Origin: Rhodospirillaceae bacterium
GTDB lineage: Bacteria; Pseudomonadota; Alphaproteobacteria; Bin65
Reading direction: 5' to 3'
Assembly (NCBI GenBank): GCA_026709535.1
Contig: JAPOST010000159.1
Location: 1-41,301 of the forward strand
Length of the DNA stretch: 41,301 bases
Shown: positions 26,953-37,492 of the stretch, piece after piece
Numbering within the stretch: the first letter of the stretch is position 1
Layout: each line of letters opens with the position of its first letter
Made by a program: the position numbers and the translations under genes
The notes under the pieces: generated by a model
Database searches by the model: none
What the model was told of the DNA's origin: nothing
What the model saw: the letters and a program-made list of their open reading frames with translations, nothing else

Positions 26953-27936
26953 CTACACACCGGGTTTCGGAACGCGGCCCAGACCGTTTAGCAAGGTCAC
27001 GAAGCGCTGCATCTTTTCCTGCTGGAACGCTTCGACATCCATATTCCGGAAATCATAGTAACCTTGGCCGTCTCGCATGCCTCGCCGTCCGTCTCGCATC
27101 ATCTTCGCGACCTCCCGTGGAGGGCGGTGGCGTTCGGAGTTCAGTTTCTCCGCCAGGTAATTTCCGGCATGGTAGAATATGTCGACGCCACCCCAATCGA
27201 TGAATTCAATCACCCCCATCGCGGTATAACGCGGGCCGAAACCGGCCATGATGGCCTGATCGATTTCTTTCGGCGTTCCGACGCCTTCAGCTACCATCCG
27301 GCAGCACTCGGCCATGATCAAGGACTGTAGCCGCGGAACAATGTAGCCGGGCGACGCGGCGCACCGGACCGGGCTCTTGCCTGCCCCTTCCAACAAGTCG
27401 ATCAGTCTCTGGGCTGAAGCTTCGTCGGTGGTGGGTCCGGGACTCACTTCTACCAGCGGGATGAGGAACGCAGGATTGAGAAAGTGTGCGTTCAGGAAGC
27501 GCTCCGGGTTGACAACCCATTCCTGCAGTTCAGTAACCAGCATGGTCGATGTGGTACTGGCGATAATCGCGTCTGGTCTCGCGGCCCGGCTCATCCGGCT
27601 CAGCGCATCCTGCTTGGCTTTCCTGGTTTCCGGCACGCCTTCCAGCAGGAAACCTGCCCCGGAAATCACTCCGTCCGCCTCGTCGGCACGAACCACGCTG
27701 ATCAAGTCCAGCGCCTTGCCGACCTGCATTTCCGTCATCAGGCCAAGGCCGGACAGGAATCGCATGTTGTCGGCGATCTCTCCTCGGATCTCGCGCTCCA
27801 TATCGGCGAAATCTGATGATGATCGCGGCTTGTAGTCCACGATGGAAACCGGATAGCCGGCATAGGCAAACACGTGCCCGATTCCACGCCCCATGCGCCC
27901 GGCGCCTATGGCGGCAATCGTCGGTTTATTGGTCAT
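26953..27936 (-). CDS. 3-hydroxyacyl-CoA dehydrogenase family protein
   Basis: 327 residues, stand-alone (no hydratase domain). The N-terminal Rossmann motif is GAGRMGRGIGHVFAYAG (about residues 11-27), with Asp (VDYKP) marking NAD preference. The catalytic His is in NAHFLNPAFLIPLVEV. The C-terminal domain includes SPGYIVPRL and MRDGQGYYDF, the latter resembling the GKGFYDY-type end of the family. Members include 3-hydroxybutyryl-CoA dehydrogenase and related carnitine or lambda-crystallin-like enzymes. With the FadN-type gene nearby, this is a second enzyme of the same kind, possibly for short chains. That is inference. Confidence 0.9.
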   Translation of the reverse strand: MTNKPTIAAIGAGRMGRGIGHVFAYAGYPVSIVDYKPRSSSDFADMEREIRGEIADNMRFLSGLGLMTEMQVGKALDLISVVRADEADGVISGAGFLLEGVPETRKAKQDALSRMSRAARPDAIIASTTSTMLVTELQEWVVNPERFLNAHFLNPAFLIPLVEVSPGPTTDEASAQRLIDLLEGAGKSPVRCAASPGYIVPRLQSLIMAECCRMVAEGVGTPKEIDQAIMAGFGPRYTAMGVIEFIDWGGVDIFYHAGNYLAEKLNSERHRPPREVAKMMRDGRRGMRDGQGYYDFRNMDVEAFQQEKMQRFVTLLNGLGRVPKPGV

Positions 27937-29663
<1,727 letters not shown>

Positions 29664-30150
29664 CCGGGCCACAGTCCCGTTGCAACGGACCTTGCCGCGT
29701 TGGATGTCCAACAACGCCGTACTTTCTCTCAGGAGCGTCATCGCAATGGCGCGCAGGAGTTTTCTGCTGCACACCCTCTTGTCCTTGCAGCAGGAGGTGG
29801 CGATCTCTGGACTTTTCCTTGTCCAGGTCTGTTCGCCATGCGGAGACCGGATGCGGCGGGTCCGCGCCGTGCAATCAAGACAATGAGTGAACTGGTTCGG
29901 GTCCCTGTCTTCAAGGTTGCCTTCTTTGGCGGCTTGGCGAACGGTCACCTGATAATGGCCATCAATTTGCCCATGAATGATACGTTGGCGAAGGTCGATC
30001 TAGCCGCCGGGTGGGCGGCGGCGCAGACGATCTGGTCGGCGTATTCGCCGGGTGGGCCGTTCCGAGGCTTCGACCAGACGGCGGTCTGCACTGTCATGCT
30101 GACTCTGGTCTCCTGCCCGTTCCTCGACTTGCGGAGCGAACGGCGAATAC
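29664..30150. other. Intergenic region, no gene recognised
   Basis: 487 bases between the aminotransferase and FkbM-type genes, both plus strand. A plus-strand open frame from 29700 runs to 30158 and contains a stretch starting MSELVRVPVFKVAFFGG (ATG 29883), but its composition and lack of any domain make a real gene doubtful. Confidence 0.4.
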
Positions 30151-31083
30151 ATGCCTGACCGACTACACCGGCAATCGGAAAACACCACCGTACTGTCCGC
30201 CGGCGAAGCCGTGCGGGCGTTGCCAGTCAGGGCCCGGACCCGTCTTTTGTTCGACCTGCTGGCGGAAGCCGGGGTTACCGGAATCGTCATTCCAGGCGAA
30301 AACGGCGAGATCGAGGGATATCTGGCCGATCGCACCATTGCGCTCAAGTACCTGAAGAACAAATCCTGGGCGATTGAAACGGTGTGGATGATGCAGGCGG
30401 TTTTTGCAAAACGCGGTGCGGGAAGCTGGATCGACCTCGGGGCCAATATCGGAACCACCGTGATCCCGGCGGCCCTGGTCGGCGCATCTTGCCATGCCGT
30501 TGAGGCAGACCCCGGAAATCTCGTCCTGCTTCGCCGCAATATTGCGCGTAATGGCGTTACCGGACGGGTGATGGTCCATGACGCCGCGGTCTGGGATGAA
30601 AACACGACGCTGATATTCGAGCAGGCGCCTTCGAACCTCGGTGATCATCGCGTCCGAGCGACGGAACCCGATAAGGAAAACGCCTATGGAGAATCGTCGC
30701 GATCGACGATCGAAGTTTCGGCTTTCAGGCTGGATACCCTGATCGACCCGTTCAGTCTGCAGGGGCCGGTAATCGTCAAGCTTGATATCCAGGGTGCGGA
30801 AGCGCATGCCCTCGCCGGCGGTGATGCCTTGTTCAAGCGGGCTGATCTGGCGTTCCTGGAATATTGGCCGTACGGGTTTCGGCGTCTGGGGACCACGCCG
30901 GAAGCGCTGTTCCGGCACATCGGGAATTATTTCAGTCATGCAGCCTTGATGTCCGATGATCAGAGGCCTGATGCAATTGATCTGGTGCCCTTTGCCGAGA
31001 TCACCCATCGACTGCTGACGGCAGAAGCTGCGAACGCTGTCGTGGCCCTCGACCTCGTTCTGTCCAAATCTGCAACGTTGTGA
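30151..31083 (+). CDS. FkbM family methyltransferase
   Basis: 310 residues. The SAM-binding motif WIDLGANIGTTVIPAALVG (about 91-109) is followed by HAVEADPGNLVLLRRNIARN (the acidic residue after the second strand), then VHDAAVW, and IVKLDIQGAEAHALAGG, the FkbM hallmark (KxDxEGxE-like, here with Q). FkbM proteins O-methylate diverse targets, often polysaccharides or small molecules. The N-terminal 90 residues are less conserved and may position the substrate. No glycan or secondary-metabolite cluster is next to it, so the substrate is unknown. Confidence 0.9.
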   Translation: MPDRLHRQSENTTVLSAGEAVRALPVRARTRLLFDLLAEAGVTGIVIPGENGEIEGYLADRTIALKYLKNKSWAIETVWMMQAVFAKRGAGSWIDLGANIGTTVIPAALVGASCHAVEADPGNLVLLRRNIARNGVTGRVMVHDAAVWDENTTLIFEQAPSNLGDHRVRATEPDKENAYGESSRSTIEVSAFRLDTLIDPFSLQGPVIVKLDIQGAEAHALAGGDALFKRADLAFLEYWPYGFRRLGTTPEALFRHIGNYFSHAALMSDDQRPDAIDLVPFAEITHRLLTAEAANAVVALDLVLSKSATL

Positions 31084-31421
31084 TTCTGTTGCTTGAAGTT
31101 CGCCCAAACGCGCATGGCATTCGGAAGGCTTCCGCTCTTTGGTGCGTCAGTGACAAGGGAAAGATGCGTGAGTACGTAACGAAGTGGATGCGGTGGGCCA
31201 AACCGGCGCGCACTCCGGAATGACGGCGGGCGGGCGATCTCCTCGCCACTGCTTTCAGCGCCTCGACAAGATCCTCCTGATCGTCAGTCAGTACAATTGC
31301 GCGATCGCGCGCCCGGCTGACCCGGTATGGAATGTCCTTTGGTCCAATGGCCCCCTTGTCCGTTTTCCTCACCGTGCCGTTCATGGTCGGCCCCCTTTTG
31401 CAGAGGCGCGCTTGGCGGTGC
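31084..31421. other. Intergenic region, no gene recognised
   Basis: 338 bases downstream of the FkbM-type gene. A minus-strand frame starting near 31384 (MNGTVRKTDKGAIGPKDIPY) runs on antisense into the FkbM gene. Only its first 50 or so codons look plausible, so no gene is called. Confidence 0.4.
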
Positions 31422-31628
31422 TCAGCCCCCCTTCAAGTAATACCCGTCCTGCCTGAATAATGGATCGTTGCGCTCGTCGAGCCAATATCCGTCGTTCTTG
31501 CAGCCGTGAGCGCCTCTTGTCCGCGCGCCATTACTGATATCGACAGGCTTCTCGCCGCCCGTTCTGCGCCACTTGTCGACCAGCGCCTTGGCCGGGCAGC
31601 ATTGCAAACACCTTGCGTTTCCGACAAA
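31422..31628 (-). CDS. Small hypothetical protein, uncertain
   Basis: A minus-strand frame with TTG starts (31626-31628 or 31605-31607) encodes about 60-68 residues with a Cys group (CLQCCPAKALVDKW) and an ending rich in charged and aromatic residues (GYWLDERNDPLFRQDGYYL). It looks more protein-like than most chance frames, but there is no good ribosome site and no recognised family. It is divergent from the MarR gene and could share its promoter region. It may also be a fragment of an older gene. Confidence 0.28.
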   Translation of the reverse strand, partial: FVGNARCLQCCPAKALVDKWRRTGGEKPVDISNGARTRGAHGCKNDGYWLDERNDPLFRQDGYYLKGG

Positions 31629-31663
31629 GGCAGGCGCTTGATTCCGTTTGGAAATTGATTAAG

Positions 31664-31681
31664 TTACCTACTTATGTAACA
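31664..31681. promoter_or_regulatory. Palindromic operator-like site upstream of the MarR gene
   Basis: GTTAC (31664-31668) and GTAAC (31677-31681) are separated by eight bases, and inner bases also match, so 14 of 18 positions are symmetric. The site ends 10 bases before the MarR ATG and overlaps the space after a TTGATT (31656-31661) that could be a -35 box. MarR proteins commonly bind such 16-20-base palindromes at their own promoter. Autoregulation is inferred. Confidence 0.6.
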
Positions 31682-31691
31682 TAAACAGACA

Positions 31692-32267
31692 ATGACGACC
31701 TTTAAATCATCACTCTCGGTCACATTACCTGACGTGCTGGAAAACGGCTCGGACGAGCGGTTTCGCGCGCTGATTTACGACTTTTTCGTCACCGGCGCCC
31801 GGTTTGAGGAGGTTCGGGAGGGATTTGGTCGGGCGGTTGGCGTCTCCGGCCCGCAATATTTTATTCTCGTCGCGATAGCCCGAAGCCACGCTGACGGCGG
31901 GGTAGGAGTCCGGGCATTGGGCAATTATCTGGGTGTTGCGGCCTCGCACGTGACCGTGGAAGTGAACAAGATGGTGAAACTTGGACTGGTACGGAAGCAG
32001 GCGCACCCTGAAGATGGCCGACGCGTGCTGATCACCTTGACCACGGAGGGGATCTCGGCACTTGAAGACGTGGCGCCGCTTCGGCAAGACATCAACAACA
32101 TCCTTTTCGATGGTGTGACTGCCGAAGAATTCCAGATTCTGGCCAGGCTTATGGCCCGGTTTGTCCGGACAACGGCCCAAGCGCAGATGGAACTCGCCCG
32201 ACGCGAACACGAACGGCAGTTGCGAGCAGCGGCCGAATACACTCTGGCAGGAGACCCTTCATGCTGA
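31692..32267 (+). CDS. MarR family transcriptional regulator
   Basis: 191 residues with a central winged helix. The helix-turn-helix is in VRALGNYLGVAASHVTVEVNK, followed by the wing (RKQAHPEDGRRVLITLT). Flanking helices form the dimer interface. MarR regulators usually repress and are released by a phenolic or similar ligand. The gene overlaps the monooxygenase gene by seven bases, so it is the likely local regulator of that enzyme, as with HpaR/HpcR and hydroxyphenylacetate genes. A palindrome lies just upstream. ATG 31692 has no obvious ribosome site and may be read from a short leader. Confidence 0.92.
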   Translation: MTTFKSSLSVTLPDVLENGSDERFRALIYDFFVTGARFEEVREGFGRAVGVSGPQYFILVAIARSHADGGVGVRALGNYLGVAASHVTVEVNKMVKLGLVRKQAHPEDGRRVLITLTTEGISALEDVAPLRQDINNILFDGVTAEEFQILARLMARFVRTTAQAQMELARREHERQLRAAAEYTLAGDPSC

Positions 32268-33742
32268 AGACTGGCAAGGAACATCTCGAAGGACTGCGCG
32301 ACGGCCGAACCGTGTATATCGGCGGCGAGAAGGTAGATGATGTCACCACGCATCCTGCGTTTGCCGCGGCGGCGCAAACCGTTGCCGCGATGTATGACGC
32401 CAAGCGCGCGCCGGAGAATCTGGACACCTTCTCCTATGAAGAAGGCGGCACCCGGTATTCGACCTGGTATCTGCAGGCCCGTTCCAAGAAGGATCTGCGT
32501 AGTCGGATGCGCTGCCACAAGGCGATTGCCGACATGACCTATGGCATGATCGGTCGGTCTCCGGATCACGTTTCAGGGTTCGTCGCAGGCATGGCGACCA
32601 AGCCAGAAGTGTGTGACAACGATGATTATCAGTTCAGTGGAAACTTGTTGAACTACTACGGCTTCTGCAAAGAGAACGACATCTATGCGACCTATGCGGT
32701 ACTGCCGCCCCAGGCAGCGCGCAATCCGGAATTCTACGTCAAGAAAAACCTGCCCGTGCCTACGCTTCAGGTGACGGAAGAGCGCGACGATGGCGTGATC
32801 TTGAACGGCATGAAGATGCTGGCGACGTCCGCGGTCTTCTGTGACGAAATCTGGATCGGCAACCTGCTGCCCCTGGCGCCGGACCAGGTGAAGCAGGCCG
32901 TGACCTGCGCGATTCCGGTCGGGACCGAGGGCTTGACGCTCTGGTCCCGTCAGCCGCTCAGCATGAACACATCGAACGAATTCGACGGGCCCTTGGCCTG
33001 GCGGTACGACGAAACCGATTCCATGGTCATGTGCAAGGATGTCTTCGTCCCGTGGGAGCGTCTGTTCATCATGGACGACGCCATCAAGGCGCGAAACATC
33101 TATATCGAGTCGCCGTCCCACTGTTACGGCAACCACCAGTCCAACGTTCGTTACTGGTCCAAGCTCCAATTGATCGTGGGATTGTGCTCCAGGGTGGCGC
33201 ATGCGACGGGCGCAATTGAAGTGCCGGCAGTCAAGGAAGTGCTTGGCCGCATGTCAGCGCTGGAAGCCACCTTGTCTGGCATGATCCACGGTCAGATCGA
33301 GGCTGCCGAGAGTTGGCCAGGCGGTTTTGTCACCTTCAACCGTCGCATCATGTATGCCGCGCTGAACTGGTGTACCGAGAGCTACTCCGGGATCATAGAC
33401 CAGTTGCGTGAGTTGTCTGGCGGAGGCGTGTTTCAGATGCCAGCCAGTGCGACGGTGATGCACAATTCCGATATCCGCGCCCAGTTCGAAGAATATTGGC
33501 AGACACCGCAGACATCGGCTCTAGACCGCATGAAGTTGTTCAAGGTGGTGTGGGACATGGTCGGCAGCGAGTTTGCCGGCCGTCAGCAGCAGTATGAGAA
33601 GTTCTATGCCGGTGCTTCGTTCATCATCCGCAACCACAATTATCGCGAGGCGGATTGGGGAATGTTCCACGGTATCGTCGACCAGTTGATGGATAGCTAT
33701 GACATCCCGGAATCGCCGGTTCTGGCGACCGCGGCGGAGTAG
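32261..33742 (+). CDS. 4-hydroxyphenylacetate 3-monooxygenase family (HpaB-like) flavin-dependent oxygenase
   Basis: 493 residues of the HpaB / 4-hydroxybutyryl-CoA dehydratase superfamily. HpaB oxygenases use reduced FAD supplied by a separate reductase to ortho-hydroxylate phenols. The N-terminal domain begins LKTGKEHLEGLRDGRTVYIGGEKVDDVTTHPAF, the typical start of the oxygenase group. Later segments include QARSKKDLRSRMRCHKAIAD, FVPWERLFI and the C-terminal GRQQQYEKFYAGASF. No iron-sulfur cysteine pattern of the dehydratase subgroup is evident, so a monooxygenase is favoured. The gene is translationally coupled to the MarR gene. No flavin reductase (HpaC-type) gene is in the window. The phenolic substrate is unknown. 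Confidence 0.9.
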   Translation: MLKTGKEHLEGLRDGRTVYIGGEKVDDVTTHPAFAAAAQTVAAMYDAKRAPENLDTFSYEEGGTRYSTWYLQARSKKDLRSRMRCHKAIADMTYGMIGRSPDHVSGFVAGMATKPEVCDNDDYQFSGNLLNYYGFCKENDIYATYAVLPPQAARNPEFYVKKNLPVPTLQVTEERDDGVILNGMKMLATSAVFCDEIWIGNLLPLAPDQVKQAVTCAIPVGTEGLTLWSRQPLSMNTSNEFDGPLAWRYDETDSMVMCKDVFVPWERLFIMDDAIKARNIYIESPSHCYGNHQSNVRYWSKLQLIVGLCSRVAHATGAIEVPAVKEVLGRMSALEATLSGMIHGQIEAAESWPGGFVTFNRRIMYAALNWCTESYSGIIDQLRELSGGGVFQMPASATVMHNSDIRAQFEEYWQTPQTSALDRMKLFKVVWDMVGSEFAGRQQQYEKFYAGASFIIRNHNYREADWGMFHGIVDQLMDSYDIPESPVLATAAE

Positions 33743-33754
33743 GGCAGAACGGGG

Positions 33755-34222
33755 ATGTCGAGCGGCTGGTGCAAGGCTCTGACGGCTGCGCCGGGCGCCT
33801 ATATTCTTTGGCTTGATCTCGACGCGGCCACCGACGTTCCGGTCCAACGGCTTGGGAATCCGGTTTTGCCGGCTGGCCGTTACGCGTATTGCGGCAGCGC
33901 CCGCGGAACCGGTGGCCTGCGCGCACGCCTTGATCGTCATGGGCGACCCGGGCGTCGGCCGCATTGGCATATCGACCATTTGCTGGACCGAAGCCGGCTG
34001 CTGGCAGCGTTGGCTGTGCCAGATGGTGATGAATGCGCCTTGAAGGCGTTCCTGGAGACTGACCGTCGTGCATTCGTACCGGCGCCGGGCTTCGGCAGCA
34101 GCGATTGCCGGACCTGCGATTCGCACCTGATCGGATTTCGGCAAGATACAGACCCGTCTGAGATTGTTCCGCGCTGGCAGGGCGCCAGGTTGCTTCCGAT
34201 CAACGAGGCCTCCGTCGCTTGA
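33755..34222 (+). CDS. DUF123 / GIY-YIG-like nuclease domain protein
   Basis: 155 residues. The pattern GAYILWLDL followed by AGRYAYCGSARGTGGLRARLDRH and HWHIDHLL is the DUF123 (PF01986) signature, a GIY-YIG-related domain with a Y...YCGSA core, described from archaeal Uri-type endonucleases. The ending has two Cys (DCRTCDSH). It starts 12 bases after the monooxygenase stop on the same strand and is probably co-transcribed. DUF123 proteins are poorly studied, and the link with a phenol-type monooxygenase may be accidental. Confidence 0.88.
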   Translation: MSSGWCKALTAAPGAYILWLDLDAATDVPVQRLGNPVLPAGRYAYCGSARGTGGLRARLDRHGRPGRRPHWHIDHLLDRSRLLAALAVPDGDECALKAFLETDRRAFVPAPGFGSSDCRTCDSHLIGFRQDTDPSEIVPRWQGARLLPINEASVA

Positions 34223-34457
34223 GCGATCTTGCCACCTGATCTCATGATCTGACCATCGCCAACCGTGTCCTGGCACGCTGAAGGTATCGTCGATTCCACA
34301 TGACAGCGTCGATGGTCGACGTTCCTGCCATCTTGATCTTCACGTCAATTCCCGGTCGGAGCCGACCGATATTTGATAGGGCGCCGACGCCGGATGACTG
34401 ATACTCTGGCCGCAGACTGCGTATTTGCCATGGCCGCAGGATTCGGAGGACACCGCC

Positions 34458-34889
34458 ATGTCAAGAAGCGTGCCCCTGGTCGGTATCGTCATGGTCGTCT
34501 ACGTCGGATTCGCGCTTCTTGGCCCGACGTTCGGCGCGGCCGATTTCGACATGGTGGCTTTCTTGACCAGAGAAATCTGGAAGACCGTTCTGCCGTCAGG
34601 CGAGGCATGGCTGCTGGATGTCGGAGAGACATTTGTTCTCGCCGGCCTCGTTGCCCTGATCTTCGCAGGCATCAAAGCGGCGGGCAAGAGCCGGATATCG
34701 ATGGGAAACCACATCCTGTCGATACTATCATTCATTGGCGGGTTGCTGACCTTCATGATGGTCAAGGGGTTCGAGACGTCGCCCTTCTTCCTGCTGGTCG
34801 TCATGGTCGGGGTCGAGGCGATGGCCGGCATGTTGGTGCCCATCCTTACCGCCCGTCAGGGTCATGGCTCGGAAAACAGTGACGAATAG
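34458..34889 (+). CDS. Small four-helix membrane protein, unknown function
   Basis: 143 residues from ATG 34458, preceded by a good GGAGGA. About four hydrophobic segments are visible: residues 5-23, about 53-74, about 82-103 and about 111-133. The protein is therefore probably an inner-membrane protein with both ends on the same side. No signal peptide cleavage site, metal motif or known domain was recognised. It precedes the copper ATPase gene by 144-168 bases, and the CueR-type operator lies between, so it is probably not in the copper operon. Confidence 0.75.
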   Translation: MSRSVPLVGIVMVVYVGFALLGPTFGAADFDMVAFLTREIWKTVLPSGEAWLLDVGETFVLAGLVALIFAGIKAAGKSRISMGNHILSILSFIGGLLTFMMVKGFETSPFFLLVVMVGVEAMAGMLVPILTARQGHGSENSDE

Positions 34890-34963
34890 AGACAATCACA
34901 TCCAGCCGCTCTGACATGCTGAAGGCAGGGGCCCGATCGAGAGCGCGTACTGCGGCGTCTCGA

Positions 34964-34999
34964 CTTCCCCCAAGGGGTTGAGCTTCCCCTTGGGGGAAG
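34964..34999. repeat. Perfect 14-base inverted repeat upstream of copA
   Basis: CTTCCCCCAAGGGG (34964-34977) and CCCCTTGGGGGAAG (34986-34999) are exact inverted copies with an eight-base spacer. The right arm contains most of the CueR-type operator. The left arm is a near-copy of the same operator in reverse (14 of 17 bases). It could be a second, weaker binding site or a hairpin in any transcript that crosses it. Confidence 0.85.
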
Positions 35000-35008
35000 G
35001 GCCACACT
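34978..35008 (+). promoter_or_regulatory. CueR-type (MerR-family) promoter and operator for copA
   Basis: The dyad CTTCCCC-TTG-GGGGAAG (34983-34999) overlaps TTGAGC (34978-34983) as the -35 box. CACACT (35003-35008) at a 19-base spacing serves as a poor -10 box. This long spacing with a dyad inside it is the hallmark of MerR-family activated promoters. The core TTGAGCTTCCCCTT is nearly that of the E. coli copA promoter. The cueR gene lies at the other end of copA, so regulation by copper is inferred with good confidence. Confidence 0.85.
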
Positions 35009-35033
35009 GCAGTCTACGACGGAGATTGATCCG

Positions 35034-37361
35034 TTGCGGTTTGTGTGCTGGCCATTCATGACTTTGGGACATTCCGAAAAGGACTGCAATCACTGTTCGG
35101 CCGTGGACAGCCCGGATTCCGCGACCAGACCGGCGGCGTCGAACGCCTCCTACGTTTGTCCAATGTGCCCGAGTGTCTCCGCCAATGGCCCTGGGGCGTG
35201 TCCGAAATGCGGCATGGCGTTGGAGCCGTCGCTGCCGCTAGCGGCAAGTCAGGCCGGGTTCGCCTGTCCGATGCATCCGAAAGTCATCCATGACCAACCG
35301 GGCACCTGCCCGACATGCGGAATGCTCCTGGAGATGGCGACCGTTCGGGAAGGCAAGGGCCGCAACCCTGAACTGGTGGATATGAAGCGACGCTTCTGTT
35401 TCGGTACTGCCCTGACCGTGCCGTTACTGGTGATTGCCATGGGCGATATGATTCCCGGGCTGGGGGGGCTTTTCTCCAGCACCTGGAATCCCTGGATCCA
35501 GCTTGCCCTCGCTGCGCCAGTGGTTCTGTGGTGCGGCAAGCCATTCCTTGTCCGGGGCTGGCAGTCAATCTGGAGCCTCAACCTGAACATGTTCACGCTG
35601 ATTGCCTTGGGTGTCGGGGCGGCATTCCTCTTCAGCCTGGTGGCAGTCATCGCGCCTGGTGCGTTTCCAGACGAGTTCAAGAGCGAAGCGGGACTCGTCC
35701 TCCTCTACTTCGAGTCGGCGGCAGTGATCGTTGTTCTCGTCCTGCTGGGCCAGATACTCGAACTGACGGCGCGTGAGCGGACCGGTGATTCGCTGCGGGC
35801 CCTGATGGATCTGTCGCCAAAGACTGCCCGCCGGCTGACCGGCAAGGGCCTGGATGACGAAATCCCGCTTGACCGGGTGGCCGTTGGCGACCGACTTCGC
35901 GTGCGCCCCGGGGAGAGCGTTCCTGTGGACGGGCTGATTGTCGAGGGTGCCAGCGCCGTTGACGAATCGATGCTGACCGGTGAATCCATCCCGACAGAAA
36001 AGAGGGTGGGCGACACTGTTATCGGCGGGACGCTGAACCAGGCCGGCAGCTTCGTCATGACCGCGGAGAAAGTAGGCGAAAAAGCGGTACTCGCCGGAAT
36101 CATAGCAATGGTTGCGCAGGCCCAGCGCAGCCGCGCGCCAATCCAGGGATTGGCCGACAAGGTGGCTGGCCGCTTCGTGCCCGCTGTCGCAACCATTGCG
36201 ATCGGGACGTTTGTCGCGTGGTCGGCTGTGGGACCGGCGCCAGCCATGCTGTTCGGTCTGATTGCCGCCATCTCTGTATTGATCATTGCTTGTCCTTGTG
36301 CACTGGGCCTTGCGACTCCCATGGCCATCATGGTTGGCACGGGGCGCGGCGCTGGGGCTGGCGTTCTGATGCGTGATGCCGAAGCACTGGAGCGGATGGC
36401 GCAGGTCGATACCCTCGTTATCGACAAGACAGGTACTCTCACCCTGGGCCGGCCATCCGTCGCTGCTGTCCAGGCAGCGCCCGGCGTTGCCACTCGAGAC
36501 CTGGTATCCTTGGCGGCGGGCGCTGAGCAGGGCAGCGAGCATCCGCTTGCTCACGCCATCCTGACCTACGCGGCAGCCGAAGGGATCAACCCGGCGTCCG
36601 TCACCAGACTGGAAGTGGTGGACGGGCAAGGCTTGAAGGCGATATCAGACGGCCGGACATTGTTGCTCGGCAATGAACGCATGATGGCTGCGGCAGCCGT
36701 GGAAACGGGTGATCTGAAAGGCGATGCGGATCGGCTGCGCGATGCTGGTGCCACGGTCGTGTATCTGGCCATGGGCGGCATGCTGCAAGGCCTTGTCGCC
36801 GTGGCCGACCCGGTACGCGATACGGCATACGAGGCATTGCGGGCCCTCCGGAACCTGGGGCTGCGCATCATCATGCTGACCGGTGATGGTGCTCGGACCG
36901 CAGACGCCATCGGCCGACAACTGGATCTGGACGAGGTCGATGCCGACCTGCTGCCTTCTGACAAGCGTGACAGGGTACTGGCGCTGCAGGAAGCCGGCGC
37001 CATCGTGGCCATGGCCGGCGACGGCATCAACGACGCCCCGGCGCTGGCCTCGGCCGATGTCGGGATCGCCATGGGGACCGGCGCCGACGTGGCGCTGGAA
37101 AGCGCCGGCATTACCCTGGTACGTGGCGACCTTCATGGCATCATGCGCGCGCGGAAGCTCAGCCGTCAGACGATGCGCAACATTCGACAAAACCTTTTTT
37201 TCGCCTTCGCTTACAATACTCTCTGCGTACCGATTGCAGCAGGCGTTCTGTTCCCGATACTCGGTATACTGGTGAACCCCATGCTTGCGGCTGCTGCGAT
37301 GAGCTTGAGTTCAGTTTCAGTCATCGGGAACGCGCTTCGGCTGCGCAGGGCGGCGTTGTAG
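35034..37361 (+). CDS. copA: Copper-translocating P1B-type ATPase
   Basis: 775 residues from TTG 35034 (GGAG nine bases upstream); ATG 35058 is the alternative start. It pumps copper ions out of the cytoplasm. Two tandem Cys-rich heavy-metal-binding domains stand at the N terminus (about residues 40-64 and 76-100, each with a CPM...CPxCGM pattern), rather than the usual HMA domains. The transport site C420-P-C422 is in the membrane part ([13 protein letters not shown]). The actuator has LTGES. The phosphorylated Asp is D464 in DKTGT, and the ATP/Mg hinge [10 protein letters not shown] is near residue 662. The C-terminal membrane region includes [23 protein letters not shown], typical of copper-type P1B-1 enzymes. 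It lies downstream of a CueR-type promoter and upstream of cueR. Confidence 0.95.
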   Translation: MRFVCWPFMTLGHSEKDCNHCSAVDSPDSATRPAASNASYVCPMCPSVSANGPGACPKCGMALEPSLPLAASQAGFACPMHPKVIHDQPGTCPTCGMLLEMATVREGKGRNPELVDMKRRFCFGTALTVPLLVIAMGDMIPGLGGLFSSTWNPWIQLALAAPVVLWCGKPFLVRGWQSIWSLNLNMFTLIALGVGAAFLFSLVAVIAPGAFPDEFKSEAGLVLLYFESAAVIVVLVLLGQILELTARERTGDSLRALMDLSPKTARRLTGKGLDDEIPLDRVAVGDRLRVRPGESVPVDGLIVEGASAVDESMLTGESIPTEKRVGDTVIGGTLNQAGSFVMTAEKVGEKAVLAGIIAMVAQAQRSRAPIQGLADKVAGRFVPAVATIAIGTFVAWSAVGPAPAMLFGLIAAISVLIIACPCALGLATPMAIMVGTGRGAGAGVLMRDAEALERMAQVDTLVIDKTGTLTLGRPSVAAVQAAPGVATRDLVSLAAGAEQGSEHPLAHAILTYAAAEGINPASVTRLEVVDGQGLKAISDGRTLLLGNERMMAAAAVETGDLKGDADRLRDAGATVVYLAMGGMLQGLVAVADPVRDTAYEALRALRNLGLRIIMLTGDGARTADAIGRQLDLDEVDADLLPSDKRDRVLALQEAGAIVAMAGDGINDAPALASADVGIAMGTGADVALESAGITLVRGDLHGIMRARKLSRQTMRNIRQNLFFAFAYNTLCVPIAAGVLFPILGILVNPMLAAAAMSLSSVSVIGNALRLRRAAL

Positions 37362-37492
37362 AACCCGCTGCGTGGAGGCGCAACGATCGTGCGGTCCGGT
37401 TTTCCCCAGGCCCGGTCCGTTGACAGCGCCCGTCAAGAACCTGGGCTTGCGCTTGCAGGATGCTCTGTTTCTGGGGCTTGGGAGAGTGCGGC

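Noticed and set aside
35565-36629. 354-codon minus-strand open frame
   Set aside because: It is antisense to the copper ATPase gene and reads like a high-G+C shadow frame.
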